64,000 bases of DNA. Source: Kluyvera sp040932435 (GTDB taxonomy: Bacteria > Pseudomonadota > Gammaproteobacteria > Enterobacterales > Enterobacteriaceae). The notes under the pieces are model-generated. The model saw only the letters and a program-made list of their open reading frames with translations, searched no databases and was not told the DNA's origin. A program made the position numbers and the translations under genes. The stretch spans positions 186,001-250,000 of the forward strand of contig NZ_JBFQGA010000007.1 of assembly GCF_040932435.1 (NCBI RefSeq). The letters are read 5' to 3'. Of this stretch, positions 35,723-44,623 are shown piece by piece. Numbering within the stretch: the stretch's first letter is position 1; each line of letters starts with the position of its first letter.

Positions 35723-37063
35723 ATGACCAACATGACCCAAGCTCCGGCTGCGGAGAAGAAGGGCGTTCGTGATTTACTGGGATTTAAATTTTTCGGTATG
35801 TCGCTACCGCTTTACGCGTTTGCTTTAATTACACTGTTACTTTCACACTTTTATAATTCGCTACCAAACGACCTAGTCGGTGGTTTTGCCATTATGTTTA
35901 TTATTGGCGCCATTTTTGGTGAAATAGGAAAACGCCTGCCAATATTTAATAAGTATATTGGTGGTGCGCCGGTCATGATATTCCTAGTCGCAGCCTATTT
36001 CGTCTATGCAGGCATTTTTACGCAAAAAGAAATTGATGCGATTAGTAACGTAATGGATAAGAGTAACTTCCTTAATCTGTTTATTGCGGTGCTGATTACC
36101 GGTGCGATTCTGTCGGTCAACCGTAAGTTGCTGCTGAAATCACTGCTCGGCTATATTCCAACCATTCTCGCAGGGATCGCGGGAGCTGCTCTTTTTGGTA
36201 TCGCCATTGGCCTATGCTTCGGCATCCCGGTAGACCGTATCATGATGCTGTACGTGCTGCCGATCATGGGTGGCGGTAACGGCGCAGGCGCGGTACCACT
36301 GTCGGAGATTTACCATTCTGTCACAGGTCGTTCCCGTGAAGAGTACTACTCTACCGCCATCGCCATTCTGACTATCGCCAATATCTTTGCCATTGTCTTT
36401 GCCGCATTTCTCGATATCGTTGGCAAAAAATACACCTGGCTTAGCGGTGAAGGCGAACTGGTACGTAAAGCCTCTTTCAAAACCGAAGACGATGAAAAAG
36501 CCGGCCAGATTACCCACCGCGAAACGGCAGTTGGTCTGGTGTTATCGACCATTTGCTTCCTGCTGGCCTACGTTGTCGCCAAAAAGATCCTGCCAAGCAT
36601 TGGCGGCGTCTCTATCCACTATTTTGCCTGGATGGTGCTGATCGTCGCGGCATTGAACGCCTCTGGCCTGTGCTCACCTGAGATCAAAGCCGGTGCCAAG
36701 CGCCTTTCCGACTTCTTCTCCAAACAGCTGCTGTGGGTGCTGATGGTCGGCGTCGGCGTTTGTTATACCGACCTGCAGGAAATCATTGATGCGCTGACCT
36801 TTGCAAACGTCGTGATTGCGGCGGTGATCGTCGTAGGTGCCGTAGTCGGTGCCGCAATTGGCGGCTGGCTGATTGGCTTCTACCCAATCGAATCGTCCAT
36901 TACCGCGGGCCTGTGTATGGCTAACCGCGGCGGGTCCGGTGACCTGGAAGTGCTTTCCGCCTGTAACCGTATGAATCTTATCTCCTATGCACAAATCTCC
37001 TCTCGTCTGGGCGGCGGTATTGTGCTGGTTATCGCCAGCATCGTGTTCAGCATGATGGTGTAA
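35723..37063 (+). CDS. citS: Na+-dependent citrate carrier
   Basis: CitS is the inner-membrane 2-hydroxycarboxylate transporter that imports citrate with sodium ions. The 446-residue protein has the length I recall for K. pneumoniae CitS and reads almost the same. The family motif GGxG appears as LPIMGGGNGAGAVPLSEIY (about residue 184) and again in CMANRGGSGDLEVLSA (about 400). The start MTNMTQAPAAEKK is preferred over an in-frame ATG 27 codons earlier because it has an AGGATGA site and matches the family. It is the first gene of the citS-oadGAB-citAB group, with citA and citB as regulators downstream. Confidence 0.97.
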   Translation: MTNMTQAPAAEKKGVRDLLGFKFFGMSLPLYAFALITLLLSHFYNSLPNDLVGGFAIMFIIGAIFGEIGKRLPIFNKYIGGAPVMIFLVAAYFVYAGIFTQKEIDAISNVMDKSNFLNLFIAVLITGAILSVNRKLLLKSLLGYIPTILAGIAGAALFGIAIGLCFGIPVDRIMMLYVLPIMGGGNGAGAVPLSEIYHSVTGRSREEYYSTAIAILTIANIFAIVFAAFLDIVGKKYTWLSGEGELVRKASFKTEDDEKAGQITHRETAVGLVLSTICFLLAYVVAKKILPSIGGVSIHYFAWMVLIVAALNASGLCSPEIKAGAKRLSDFFSKQLLWVLMVGVGVCYTDLQEIIDALTFANVVIAAVIVVGAVVGAAIGGWLIGFYPIESSITAGLCMANRGGSGDLEVLSACNRMNLISYAQISSRLGGGIVLVIASIVFSMMV

Positions 37064-37070
37064 TCAATAC

Positions 37071-37203
37071 GCACGGTGGTGCCCGTGTTGCCAATATTCA
37101 AAGTGAACGTAGAGTCCAGAGCCGGGGGCGGCCGAGGGAAATCCACTCTACGACTCCTTAGCCGGATTCACCTAGGCATTGGTCAACGCTGACACCACCG
37201 TGC
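37071..37203 (+). ncRNA. Structured RNA element in the citS-oadG gap
   Basis: The citS-oadG gap can fold into nested helices. P1: 37071-37081 pairs perfectly with 37193-37203 (11 bp). P2: GTTG-CCAAT (37087-37095) pairs with ATTGG-T-CAAC (37178-37187), one bulged base. P3: GTGAA (37103-37107) with TTCAC (37167-37171). P4: CGTAGAGT (37108-37115) pairs perfectly with ACTCTACG (37145-37152). The P4 loop is G-rich. CCGG at 37122-37125 could pair with CCGG at 37162-37165. The 5' arm of P1 can instead form a small local hairpin (CACGG 37072-37076 with CCGTG 37083-37087), so two states are possible. I do not recognise a known family. Roles in mRNA processing, stability or regulated oadG expression are guesses. 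Confidence 0.5.
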
Positions 37204-37224
37204 CCCTGTTTTGGATAATCATTT

Positions 37225-37464
37225 ATGACTGATGCCGTACTGCTAGGTGAAGGCTTCACCCTGATGTTTCTGGGGATGGGGTTCGTCCTGACATTTTTAT
37301 TCCTGCTCATTTTCGCGATCCGCATGATGTCCACCGCCATCGCCCGTTTCTTCCCTGAGCCCGCCGCCACTCCAGCGCCGCGTGCCATGCCCGTCGTGGA
37401 TGACTTCACCCGCTTAAAACCGGTGATTTCCGCGGCGATCCACCATCACCGCATTAACGCTTAA
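37225..37464 (+). CDS. oadG: Oxaloacetate decarboxylase gamma subunit
   Basis: OadG is the small membrane-anchored subunit that holds OadA and OadB together and binds zinc. The 79-residue product has one membrane helix (about residues 10-32; EGFTLMFLGMGFVLTFLFLL) and a proline-rich linker, and ends in HHHRINA, the histidine cluster that binds zinc. K. pneumoniae OadG is 83 residues. The ribosome-binding site is weak. It follows citS after a 161-bp gap filled by a folded RNA element. Confidence 0.93.
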   Translation: MTDAVLLGEGFTLMFLGMGFVLTFLFLLIFAIRMMSTAIARFFPEPAATPAPRAMPVVDDFTRLKPVISAAIHHHRINA

Positions 37465-37479
37465 ATTCCAGAGGGAACT

Positions 37480-39231
37480 ATGACTCTTGCTATTACCGAT
37501 GTCGTCCTGCGCGACGCCCACCAGTCCCTGTTTGCTACCCGCCTGCGTCTTGATGACATGCTGCCGATTGCTGCCGAACTCGATGATATCGGCTACGGTT
37601 CGCTGGAATGCTGGGGCGGTGCCACCTTTGACGCCTGCATCCGTTTTCTCGGAGAAGACCCATGGCTGCGCCTACGTGAACTGAAAAAAGCGATGCCGAA
37701 AACCCCGCTGCAGATGCTGCTGCGCGGGCAGAACCTGCTGGGCTACCGCCATTACGCCGACGATGTGGTTGAACGTTTTGTTGAGCGGGCGGTGAAAAAC
37801 GGTATGGACGTGTTCCGCGTCTTCGATGCCATGAACGACCCACGCAATATGAAGGCCGCGTTGCAGGCGGTCCGCAGCCACGGCGCACATGCCCAGGGCA
37901 CGCTCTCCTACACCACCAGCCCGGTACATACCCTGCAGACTTGGCTGGACTTAACCGAACAGCTGCTGGAAACCGGCGTCGACTCCATCGCTATTAAAGA
38001 TATGTCCGGCATTCTGACCCCGATGGCAGCCTATGAGCTGGTCAGCGAAATCAAAAAACGCTTCAGTGTGCGGCTGCACCTGCATTGCCATGCCACCACC
38101 GGGATGGCGGAAATGGCGTTGCTCAAAGCCATAGAAGCGGGTATCGACGGCGTGGATACCGCCATCTCCTCAATGAGCGCCACCTACGGCCACCCAGCCA
38201 CCGAAGCGCTGGTGGCAACGCTTGCTGGTACGGCCCACGCTACCGGGCTGGATATCAACAAGCTGGAAAATATCGCCGCCTATTTCCGCGAGGTGCGTAA
38301 GAAATACCACGCCTTTGAAGGCCAGTTGAGAGGTTACGACAGCCGTATTTTGGTCGCCCAAGTGCCAGGCGGCATGCTGACCAACCTCGAAAGCCAGCTA
38401 AAACAGCAAAACGCCGCCCATCGTTTCGATGAGGTGCTGACGGAAATTCCCCGTGTGCGTGAAGACCTTGGCTTTATTCCGCTGGTAACCCCGACCTCGC
38501 AGATTGTCGGCACTCAGGCGGTGCTGAACGTGCTGACCGGCGAGCGCTACAAAACCATCGCCAAAGAGACGGCGGGCATTCTGAAAGGCGAATACGGCCG
38601 CTCCCCGGCCCCGGTGAATGCGGCGCTGCAGGCGAAGGTGCTCGACGGCGCGCAGGCCATCACCTGCCGCCCGGCGGACCTGCTGAAGCCGGAGCTCTCA
38701 GCGTTGGAAGCGGACATTAAACGCCAGGCGCAGGAGAAGGGCATTCGGTTGGCAGAGAACGCCATTGATGATGTGCTGACCGTGGCACTGTTCCCACAGC
38801 CGGGCATGAGGTTCCTTGAAAACCGCCACAACCCGGCGGCATTCGAACCGGTGCCGCAGGTGGAAAGCGCGAAGCCAGCCCCGGCAATGGCAAAACCTGC
38901 CGCCTCCGGTATCTACACCGTAGAAGTGGAAGGCAAAGCCTTTGTGGTGAAGGTGAGCGACGGTGGCGATATCAGCCAATTGGCAGCGGCGACGGCAATG
39001 CCCGCGGCAGCCAGCGCGGGTACTCCGGTTGCTGCACCGCTGGCGGGCAATATCTGGAAAGTCATCGCCAGCGAAGGCCAGACGGTGGTGGAAGGCGACG
39101 TCTTGCTGATTCTGGAAGCGATGAAGATGGAAACCGAAATCCGTGCCGCACAGGGTGGGACGGTGCGCGGCATCGCGGTGAAAACTGGGGATGCGGTGGC
39201 AATGGGCGACACCCTGATGACGCTTGCGTAA
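37480..39231 (+). CDS. oadA: Oxaloacetate decarboxylase alpha subunit (biotin-carrying)
   Basis: OadA transfers the carboxyl group of oxaloacetate to biotin, giving pyruvate. The 583-residue protein has an N-terminal carboxyltransferase TIM barrel (about residues 1-300; VLRDAHQSLFATRL with metal-binding Asp12, and HLHCHATTGMAEMA), a linker rich in alanine and proline (about 460-480, 505-520) and a C-terminal biotinyl domain with the biotin lysine Lys549 in EAMKMETE. It is 15 bp downstream of oadG and 12 bp upstream of oadB. Confidence 0.96.
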   Translation: MTLAITDVVLRDAHQSLFATRLRLDDMLPIAAELDDIGYGSLECWGGATFDACIRFLGEDPWLRLRELKKAMPKTPLQMLLRGQNLLGYRHYADDVVERFVERAVKNGMDVFRVFDAMNDPRNMKAALQAVRSHGAHAQGTLSYTTSPVHTLQTWLDLTEQLLETGVDSIAIKDMSGILTPMAAYELVSEIKKRFSVRLHLHCHATTGMAEMALLKAIEAGIDGVDTAISSMSATYGHPATEALVATLAGTAHATGLDINKLENIAAYFREVRKKYHAFEGQLRGYDSRILVAQVPGGMLTNLESQLKQQNAAHRFDEVLTEIPRVREDLGFIPLVTPTSQIVGTQAVLNVLTGERYKTIAKETAGILKGEYGRSPAPVNAALQAKVLDGAQAITCRPADLLKPELSALEADIKRQAQEKGIRLAENAIDDVLTVALFPQPGMRFLENRHNPAAFEPVPQVESAKPAPAMAKPAASGIYTVEVEGKAFVVKVSDGGDISQLAAATAMPAAASAGTPVAAPLAGNIWKVIASEGQTVVEGDVLLILEAMKMETEIRAAQGGTVRGIAVKTGDAVAMGDTLMTLA

Positions 39232-39243
39232 CGGAGAGGACGA

Positions 39244-40545
39244 ATGGAAAGTCTAAACGCCCTGTTTCAGGGCATGGGGCTGATGCACCTTGGCGCAGGC
39301 CAGGCCGTCATGCTGCTGGTCAGCCTGTTGCTGCTGTGGCTGGCGATTGCGAAGAAGTTTGAACCGCTGCTGCTACTGCCGATTGGCTTCGGTGGTTTGC
39401 TCTCCAACATCCCGGAAGCGGGTTTGGCGCTGAGCGCGCTGGAAAACCTGCTGGTGCATCATGATGCAGGTCAGTTGGCGGTGATTGCCGCGAAGCTCAA
39501 CTGCGCGGCGGACGCCCACGCCATTAAGGAGGCATTAGCGCTGGCGCTGCCGTCGGTGCAGATCCAAATGGAGAACCTCGCGGTGGACATGGGCTATACG
39601 CCCGGTGTGCTGGCGCTGTTCTATAAAGTGGCGATTGGCTCCGGTGTCGCACCGCTGGTCATCTTTATGGGCGTCGGGGCGATGACCGATTTTGGCCCGC
39701 TGCTGGCTAACCCGCGCACCCTACTATTGGGCGCAGCGGCGCAGTTCGGCATCTTCGCCACCGTGCTAGGGGCACTGACGTTGAACCATTTCGGCGTCAT
39801 CCACTTCACCCTGCCCCAGGCCGCGGCGATTGGCATCATTGGCGGCGCGGACGGCCCGACAGCGATTTACCTCTCCAGCAAGCTGGCTCCGGAACTACTG
39901 GGGGCGATTGCGGTAGCGGCCTATTCGTATATGGCACTGGTGCCGCTGATACAGCCGCCGATCATGAAGCTGCTCACGAGTGAGAAAGAGCGGAAAATCC
40001 GCATGGTGCAGCTGCGCACGGTCAGTAAACGGGAGAAAATCCTTTTCCCGGTGGTGCTGTTACTGCTGGTTGCGTTATTGCTGCCGGACGCGGCGCCGCT
40101 GCTGGGGATGTTCTGCTTCGGCAACCTGATGCGCGAAAGCGGCGTGGTAGAACGCCTCTCCGACACCGTGCAGAACGGACTTATCAATATCGTGACAATA
40201 TTCCTTGGGCTGTCGGTGGGTGCCAAGCTGGTTGCGGACAAATTCCTGCAACCGCAAACGCTGGGCATTCTGCTGCTGGGGGTGATTGCCTTCGGCATTG
40301 GCTCCGCCGCTGGGGTATTGATGGCGAAGCTGATGAACGTATTCAGCACAAACAAAATCAACCCGCTTATCGGTTCCGCTGGCGTCTCGGCGGTACCGAT
40401 GGCTGCGCGCGTGTCAAACAAAGTGGGCTTGGAGTCCGACGCACAGAACTTCCTGCTGATGCACGCGATGGGGCCGAACGTGGCCGGGGTAATTGGTTCA
40501 GCCATTGCCGCGGGCGTGATGCTGAAATACGTGCTGGCGATGTAA
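39244..40545 (+). CDS. oadB: Oxaloacetate decarboxylase beta subunit (Na+ pump)
   Basis: OadB is the multi-span membrane subunit that decarboxylates carboxybiotin and uses the energy to export Na+. The 433-residue protein matches the K. pneumoniae length. Conserved features are GIIGGADGPTAIYLSSKLA (about residues 198-216, with the Asp needed for catalysis) and NPLIGSAGVSAVPMAARVS (about 373-391, with the Na+-binding Asn and Ser). It closes the oadGAB part of the operon and is followed by a hairpin before citA. Confidence 0.96.
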   Translation: MESLNALFQGMGLMHLGAGQAVMLLVSLLLLWLAIAKKFEPLLLLPIGFGGLLSNIPEAGLALSALENLLVHHDAGQLAVIAAKLNCAADAHAIKEALALALPSVQIQMENLAVDMGYTPGVLALFYKVAIGSGVAPLVIFMGVGAMTDFGPLLANPRTLLLGAAAQFGIFATVLGALTLNHFGVIHFTLPQAAAIGIIGGADGPTAIYLSSKLAPELLGAIAVAAYSYMALVPLIQPPIMKLLTSEKERKIRMVQLRTVSKREKILFPVVLLLLVALLLPDAAPLLGMFCFGNLMRESGVVERLSDTVQNGLINIVTIFLGLSVGAKLVADKFLQPQTLGILLLGVIAFGIGSAAGVLMAKLMNVFSTNKINPLIGSAGVSAVPMAARVSNKVGLESDAQNFLLMHAMGPNVAGVIGSAIAAGVMLKYVLAM

Positions 40546-40551
40546 TTTGCG

Positions 40552-40580
40552 ATGGGATACGCGCGGCGTATCCCATTTTC
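40552..40580 (+). terminator. Hairpin between oadB and citA
   Basis: ATGGGATACGC (40552-40562) pairs perfectly with GCGTATCCCAT (40566-40576) around a 3-nt loop, followed by TTTC. It could partly end transcription, so that the sensor genes are expressed less than the pump genes, or act as a processing and stability hairpin. Confidence 0.6.
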
Positions 40581-40679
40581 ATCCCAATGTAATCTGAAAA
40601 AAAAGTAAACATGAACTGGCTCAGGAACCGATCGGCCCAAATGTCGGAACATCCCATTTTTAAATATGTTTATTTACCT

Positions 40680-42308
40680 ATGTCTATCCGAAAAATTGCC
40701 CTGTGGTTTTCCCGCTGCTCTTTTCAGAATCGCATCTTTCTGCTGATCTTATTTACCTCCACGGTAGTGATGATGGCGATGTCTTGGTACCTCACGAACA
40801 TCACCAAAGATCGATTGCACTATCAGGTCGGCCAACGTGCGCTAATTCAGGCTATGCAGATATCCGCAATGCCGGAACTGGTTGATGCCGTGCAGCACAA
40901 CGATATTACGCGCATCAAGGCGTTAATCGACCCAATGCGATCGTTCTCCGATGCCACTTACATTACGGTTGGGGATGAAAAAGGGCAGCGTCTGTACCAT
41001 GTGAATCCCGATGAGATCGGTAAATACATGGAGGGAGGAGACAGCGACGAGGCGCTGTTTAATGCCAAAAGCTACGTCTCCATCCGTAAAGGATCATTAG
41101 GGTCATCGCTGCGCGGCAAATCGCCTATTCAGGATCAAACCGGCAAAGTTATTGGGATTGTGTCTGTCGGCTATACCATCGATCAACTGGAAAACTGGCT
41201 CAATCTCCAGATTGGATCGTTTATGTTTCCCATGGCCGCCTTACTGTTCCTGCTCCTCTACTGCGCCCGGCGGTTTTCTTTGCATATCAAAAAACAGATG
41301 CTGAATATGGAGCCACAGCAGCTTTCACAACTGCTCATTCAGCAAAGCGTATTATTTGAATCGGTTTTTGAGGGGCTTATCGCCATTGATTCGTTTCATC
41401 GCATTACCGCTATTAACCAGACGGCGCGGAGGATGCTTAACCTCAGCCAGCCGGAGGCCGAGTTAATTGGGCAAGCCATAGATAGCGTGGTGACCCCAGA
41501 GACCTTTTTCTATGATGCCCAGCAGAAGAACAAAAAAGATGAGATTGTGACGTTCAACGACGTCAAAGTGATTGCCAGCCGTATGGCCGTTATTTTAGAT
41601 AGCCAGCCGCAGGGATGGGTGATTAGCTTTCGCAGCAAAGATGATATCAACACCCTCAGCCTGCAATTAAGCCAGATACAGCAATACGCCGACAATCTGC
41701 GCGCCGTCCAGCACGAACACCGAAACCTGATTTCCACCATCGCCGGGCTGCTTTTCCTAAAGCGCTACGACAGCGCCCTGGCGCTAATTCAGCAGCAGTC
41801 TGAAAGCCACCAGAAGGTGCTCGATTTTATTACCCACAGCTTTAAAGACCACCACCTCGCCGGTTTACTGATTGGCAAATATTACCGCGCCAAGGAACTG
41901 GGCTTGGAGCTTGTTTTCGACCCCGCCTGCTACGTCGAGCAACTGCCGCTATCGCTTTCCCATAACGAATGGATCTCCATTGTCGGTAACTTGCTGGATA
42001 ATGCCTACAACGCCACCTTGCTCAACCACGAGGGATCGCGGCAGATCGAATGTTTGATCAACAGCGAAGGCAGTGAAGTGATCATCGAAGTCGCCGATCA
42101 GGGGATCGGCATTGATGAAGAGATCCGCCAGCATATTTTTGAACGTGGCGTGACCAGCCGTGACAGCGGCGATCACGGCATCGGTTTATGGCTAGTTCGC
42201 AGCTACGTCGAACAGGCGAACGGCAACATTATTATTGATAACAATAGCCCTTACGGCACCATTTTTACCCTCTACCTACCCTTTACCAGAGATGAAAATC
42301 ATGGATAG
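40680..42308 (+). CDS. citA: Citrate sensor histidine kinase
   Basis: CitA senses citrate outside the cytoplasmic membrane and phosphorylates CitB. From MSIRKIALWF the protein has 542 residues: a membrane helix (about 19-38), a periplasmic PAS-type citrate-binding domain (about 40-175; HYQVGQRALIQAMQISAMPE with ligand-contacting Arg and His, and RKGSLGSSLRGKSPI), a second helix, a cytoplasmic PAS domain (about 220-310), the kinase His in VQHEHRNLIS, and the N-box NLLDNAYNATL with GIGLWLVRSYVEQ. The start is uncertain: in-frame ATGs at 40641 and 40611 would add 13 or 23 residues and none has a clear ribosome-binding site; I chose the one that fits the K. pneumoniae domain numbering. Confidence 0.93.
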   Translation: MSIRKIALWFSRCSFQNRIFLLILFTSTVVMMAMSWYLTNITKDRLHYQVGQRALIQAMQISAMPELVDAVQHNDITRIKALIDPMRSFSDATYITVGDEKGQRLYHVNPDEIGKYMEGGDSDEALFNAKSYVSIRKGSLGSSLRGKSPIQDQTGKVIGIVSVGYTIDQLENWLNLQIGSFMFPMAALLFLLLYCARRFSLHIKKQMLNMEPQQLSQLLIQQSVLFESVFEGLIAIDSFHRITAINQTARRMLNLSQPEAELIGQAIDSVVTPETFFYDAQQKNKKDEIVTFNDVKVIASRMAVILDSQPQGWVISFRSKDDINTLSLQLSQIQQYADNLRAVQHEHRNLISTIAGLLFLKRYDSALALIQQQSESHQKVLDFITHSFKDHHLAGLLIGKYYRAKELGLELVFDPACYVEQLPLSLSHNEWISIVGNLLDNAYNATLLNHEGSRQIECLINSEGSEVIIEVADQGIGIDEEIRQHIFERGVTSRDSGDHGIGLWLVRSYVEQANGNIIIDNNSPYGTIFTLYLPFTRDENHG

Positions 42309-42996
42309 CATTACGACGCTGATTATTGAAGATGAGCCTATGCTGGCGGAAATTCTGGTGGATACCATCAAGCAGTCACCACAATTCCAGGTCATCGGCG
42401 TGGCCGATAAAGTGGAAAGCGCTAAAAAGCAGATTCGCCTGTATCAACCTGATCTTATCCTGCTGGATAACTTCCTTCCTGATGGTAAAGGCATTGATTT
42501 AATTCGCCATACAATCAACACGCAGTACGCCGGGCGGATTATATTTCTCACCGCCGATAACCATATGGATACCATCAGCGAAGCATTACGAATGGGGGTG
42601 TTTGATTACCTGATTAAGCCGGTACATTACCAGCGATTGCAGCACACGCTTGAACGCTTTGCCCGCTATCGCGGCTCGTTGCGTTCCAGCGAGCAGGCCA
42701 GCCAAACTCACGTCGATGCGCTGTTTAACATTCAGGCCAAAGAGCAGCTAACGGAGCCAGCCTCAGGGCTACGCGGCATCGATGAAAACACCTTCAACCG
42801 CGTACTGCAGATTTTTGCCGACCCGAACACGGTGCACACCGCCGACTCGTTAGCGCGGATCCTCGGCAGCAGCAAAACGACCGCTAGGCGCTATCTGGAG
42901 CAAGGCGTAAAGAACGATCAGTTGGAGGCGGAGATCAGCTATGGCAAAGTCGGTAGGCCTGAGCGAATTTATCGCAACAAGATCCCAACGCTATGA
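42301..42996 (+). CDS. citB: Citrate response regulator
   Basis: CitB is the response regulator that activates the citrate genes. The 231-residue product has a receiver domain (about 1-125) with the phosphorylated Asp56 in LILLDNFLPDGKG and the acidic pair Glu10-Asp11, Thr and Lys in IIFLTADNHMD and YLIKPVHYQR. The C-terminal DNA-binding domain of the CitB/DcuR type has a helix-turn-helix around SLARILGSSKTTARRYLEQG. The start MDSITTLII overlaps the citA end by 8 bp; an ATG 9 bp earlier is possible. It ends overlapping, by 6 bp, the 3' end of the convergent AlaX gene. Confidence 0.95.
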   Translation: MDSITTLIIEDEPMLAEILVDTIKQSPQFQVIGVADKVESAKKQIRLYQPDLILLDNFLPDGKGIDLIRHTINTQYAGRIIFLTADNHMDTISEALRMGVFDYLIKPVHYQRLQHTLERFARYRGSLRSSEQASQTHVDALFNIQAKEQLTEPASGLRGIDENTFNRVLQIFADPNTVHTADSLARILGSSKTTARRYLEQGVKNDQLEAEISYGKVGRPERIYRNKIPTL

Positions 42997-43623
42997 GCAC
43001 AACGTATAGTTAACGATCATCTGCCCTTTTTTTATCTTTACCTGAGTGATCGTCACTGGCCCAATCTCAGACAGATTGGCAACGTGCGTTCCTCCACAAG
43101 GGTAGGCCATGAGATGACCAAACCCAATCTGCCGCAGCCCATCGGCGAACGTCACCTGTCGGGGGAGATTACCTGCCTGCCAGGCGCTGATTTTCGCCAG
43201 CAACGATGATGCATCCGGCAATGTGGCGTTTTCGCCAGCGGCGAAAGTAATGCGCCCCTCATTGGGCCAATGGTGTGCTTTCACCGGATGCCAACCGTAT
43301 TCTGTCCCCGCTTGGCCAATCAGATGTCCGGCAGAATGCAGGCGAGCGTGTAGTTGGCGCTGCGCGGCATCCACGCGCAGGTTAACCACGCCAGCAGATA
43401 GCGGATTGGCCACCATATGCAGCACATCATCGCCGCGAGAGAGCACCGCTTCGACCGGCTCATCATCAATCCAGCCTGTGTCCGCAGGCTGCCCGCCGCC
43501 CTGCGGGTGAAACAGGGTGCTATCCATCACAACCGCGTACCGCCCGTCAGGCTCCGCCGTACAACTCACTATGTTCGCCTGGCCTTCAGTGTCATCGCTT
43601 GTGTAATAAAGACGTTCAGTCAT
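42991..43623 (-). CDS. AlaX-type alanyl-tRNA editing protein
   Basis: AlaX proteins are free-standing relatives of the alanyl-tRNA synthetase editing domain that hydrolyse Ser-tRNA(Ala) or similar mischarged tRNA. The 210-residue product has the FHPQGGGQPADTG segment (about residues 38-50), the zinc-binding HARLHSAGHLIGQAG (HxxxH type, about 92-106) and the second zinc pair in YPCGGTHVANLSEIG (about 173-187). The size fits the AlaX-M/S group. It has a good GAGGAG ribosome-binding site and stands alone. It converges on citB with a 6-bp overlap. Confidence 0.9.
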   Translation of the reverse strand: MTERLYYTSDDTEGQANIVSCTAEPDGRYAVVMDSTLFHPQGGGQPADTGWIDDEPVEAVLSRGDDVLHMVANPLSAGVVNLRVDAAQRQLHARLHSAGHLIGQAGTEYGWHPVKAHHWPNEGRITFAAGENATLPDASSLLAKISAWQAGNLPRQVTFADGLRQIGFGHLMAYPCGGTHVANLSEIGPVTITQVKIKKGQMIVNYTLCS

Positions 43624-43714
43624 GTTGTTCTCCTCTTGATGAGCAGAGTATATTCATCTTATTCACGAAGATAATCCCACTCACAATCAATGCATCTTTG
43701 CCTGGTACGCACAA

Positions 43715-44623
43715 ATGAATCCTAATCTGCTTCCTGACCTTGCCACCTTTGTGTTGATTGTCGACCAAGGGAGTTTCTCTGCCGCCGCCAAGGCCTCGGG
43801 CGCAACGCCTTCCGCGATGAGCCGCAGCGTTTCCCGCCTTGAGCTGGCGTTAGGTAATAAACTGCTGCACCGCACCACGCGCAAGCTGGCGCTCAGCGAC
43901 AGCGGCAAGCAGGTCTATGACCATGCGCAAGAGATGCTAAACGCGGCACAAATGGCAATGGATTCCGGGAGCAGCCATCAGAGCATTGCCCAAGGCAAGC
44001 TGACGGTCAGCGTCCCCAAAGCCATCGGACGCTTTGTTGTTCATCCGCTGATGGCCGAATTTTTCGAGCGCTTTCCCAAAGTCGATGTCTGCCTAAGGTT
44101 GGAAGATAGGTATATGGACTTAATTGATGATGGCGTCGATCTGGCGCTGCGTATTAGCCAGTCACCGTCGCCGGGGTTATACGGCAAGCCGCTGATGCCG
44201 GTCAGCCATATTATCTGCGCCACGCCGGAATATTTGCGCCGCCACGGTGCGCCCGAAGACCCGCAGGCGCTGCGTCACCATAGCTGTATTAGCCTTGGCG
44301 AAACGCCCGCCGATTCACGCTGGAAATTTCGCCGCGGCGATAAGGTGGAAAGCCTGCAAACGCACGGACGCTACGCCGCCAACCATACCGGGGTAAGGTT
44401 GGACGCGGTGAAGCATCATCTGGGGATTGGCAGCCTGCCACTGTTTACCGCTCGTGATGCGCTGGCGAGCGGCGAAATCGTGCAGGTTTTGCCCGAGTGG
44501 GAATTTATCAGCGATTACAGCGGTGACCTGTGGCTGCTGTGGACGCGTAATAAGCATATGCCCGCGAAAATGCGGGCCATGATTGATTATCTTAGCGAGA
44601 AGCTCCTGCGGCCCGTCGCCTGA
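43715..44623 (+). CDS. LysR-family regulator
   Basis: The 302-residue protein has a typical LysR winged helix at the N-terminus (LATFVLIVDQGSFSAAAKAS, then ATPSAMSRSVSRLE, about residues 9-43) and a substrate-binding domain (about 90-300; LTVSVPKAIGRFVVHPLM). This is the DsdC/CrgA-like 'YafC' sort rather than the CysB sort, but the target is unknown. It is transcribed away from AlaX (91 bp between starts) and ends next to the 3' end of the convergent rihC, with the two stop codons adjacent. AlaX is a possible target only on the ground of divergence. Confidence 0.85.
   Translation: MNPNLLPDLATFVLIVDQGSFSAAAKASGATPSAMSRSVSRLELALGNKLLHRTTRKLALSDSGKQVYDHAQEMLNAAQMAMDSGSSHQSIAQGKLTVSVPKAIGRFVVHPLMAEFFERFPKVDVCLRLEDRYMDLIDDGVDLALRISQSPSPGLYGKPLMPVSHIICATPEYLRRHGAPEDPQALRHHSCISLGETPADSRWKFRRGDKVESLQTHGRYAANHTGVRLDAVKHHLGIGSLPLFTARDALASGEIVQVLPEWEFISDYSGDLWLLWTRNKHMPAKMRAMIDYLSEKLLRPVA

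Noticed and set aside
37071..37203. Reading the citS-oadG element as a known sodium or citrate riboswitch
   Set aside because: The context suggests it, but I cannot recall a consensus that matches, and the helices alone do not identify a ligand. It is reported as unclassified.
43715..44623. Calling the LysR regulator a citrate-gene activator
   Set aside because: The citrate genes already have CitA/CitB, and the LysR gene is divergent from AlaX, not from any cit gene.
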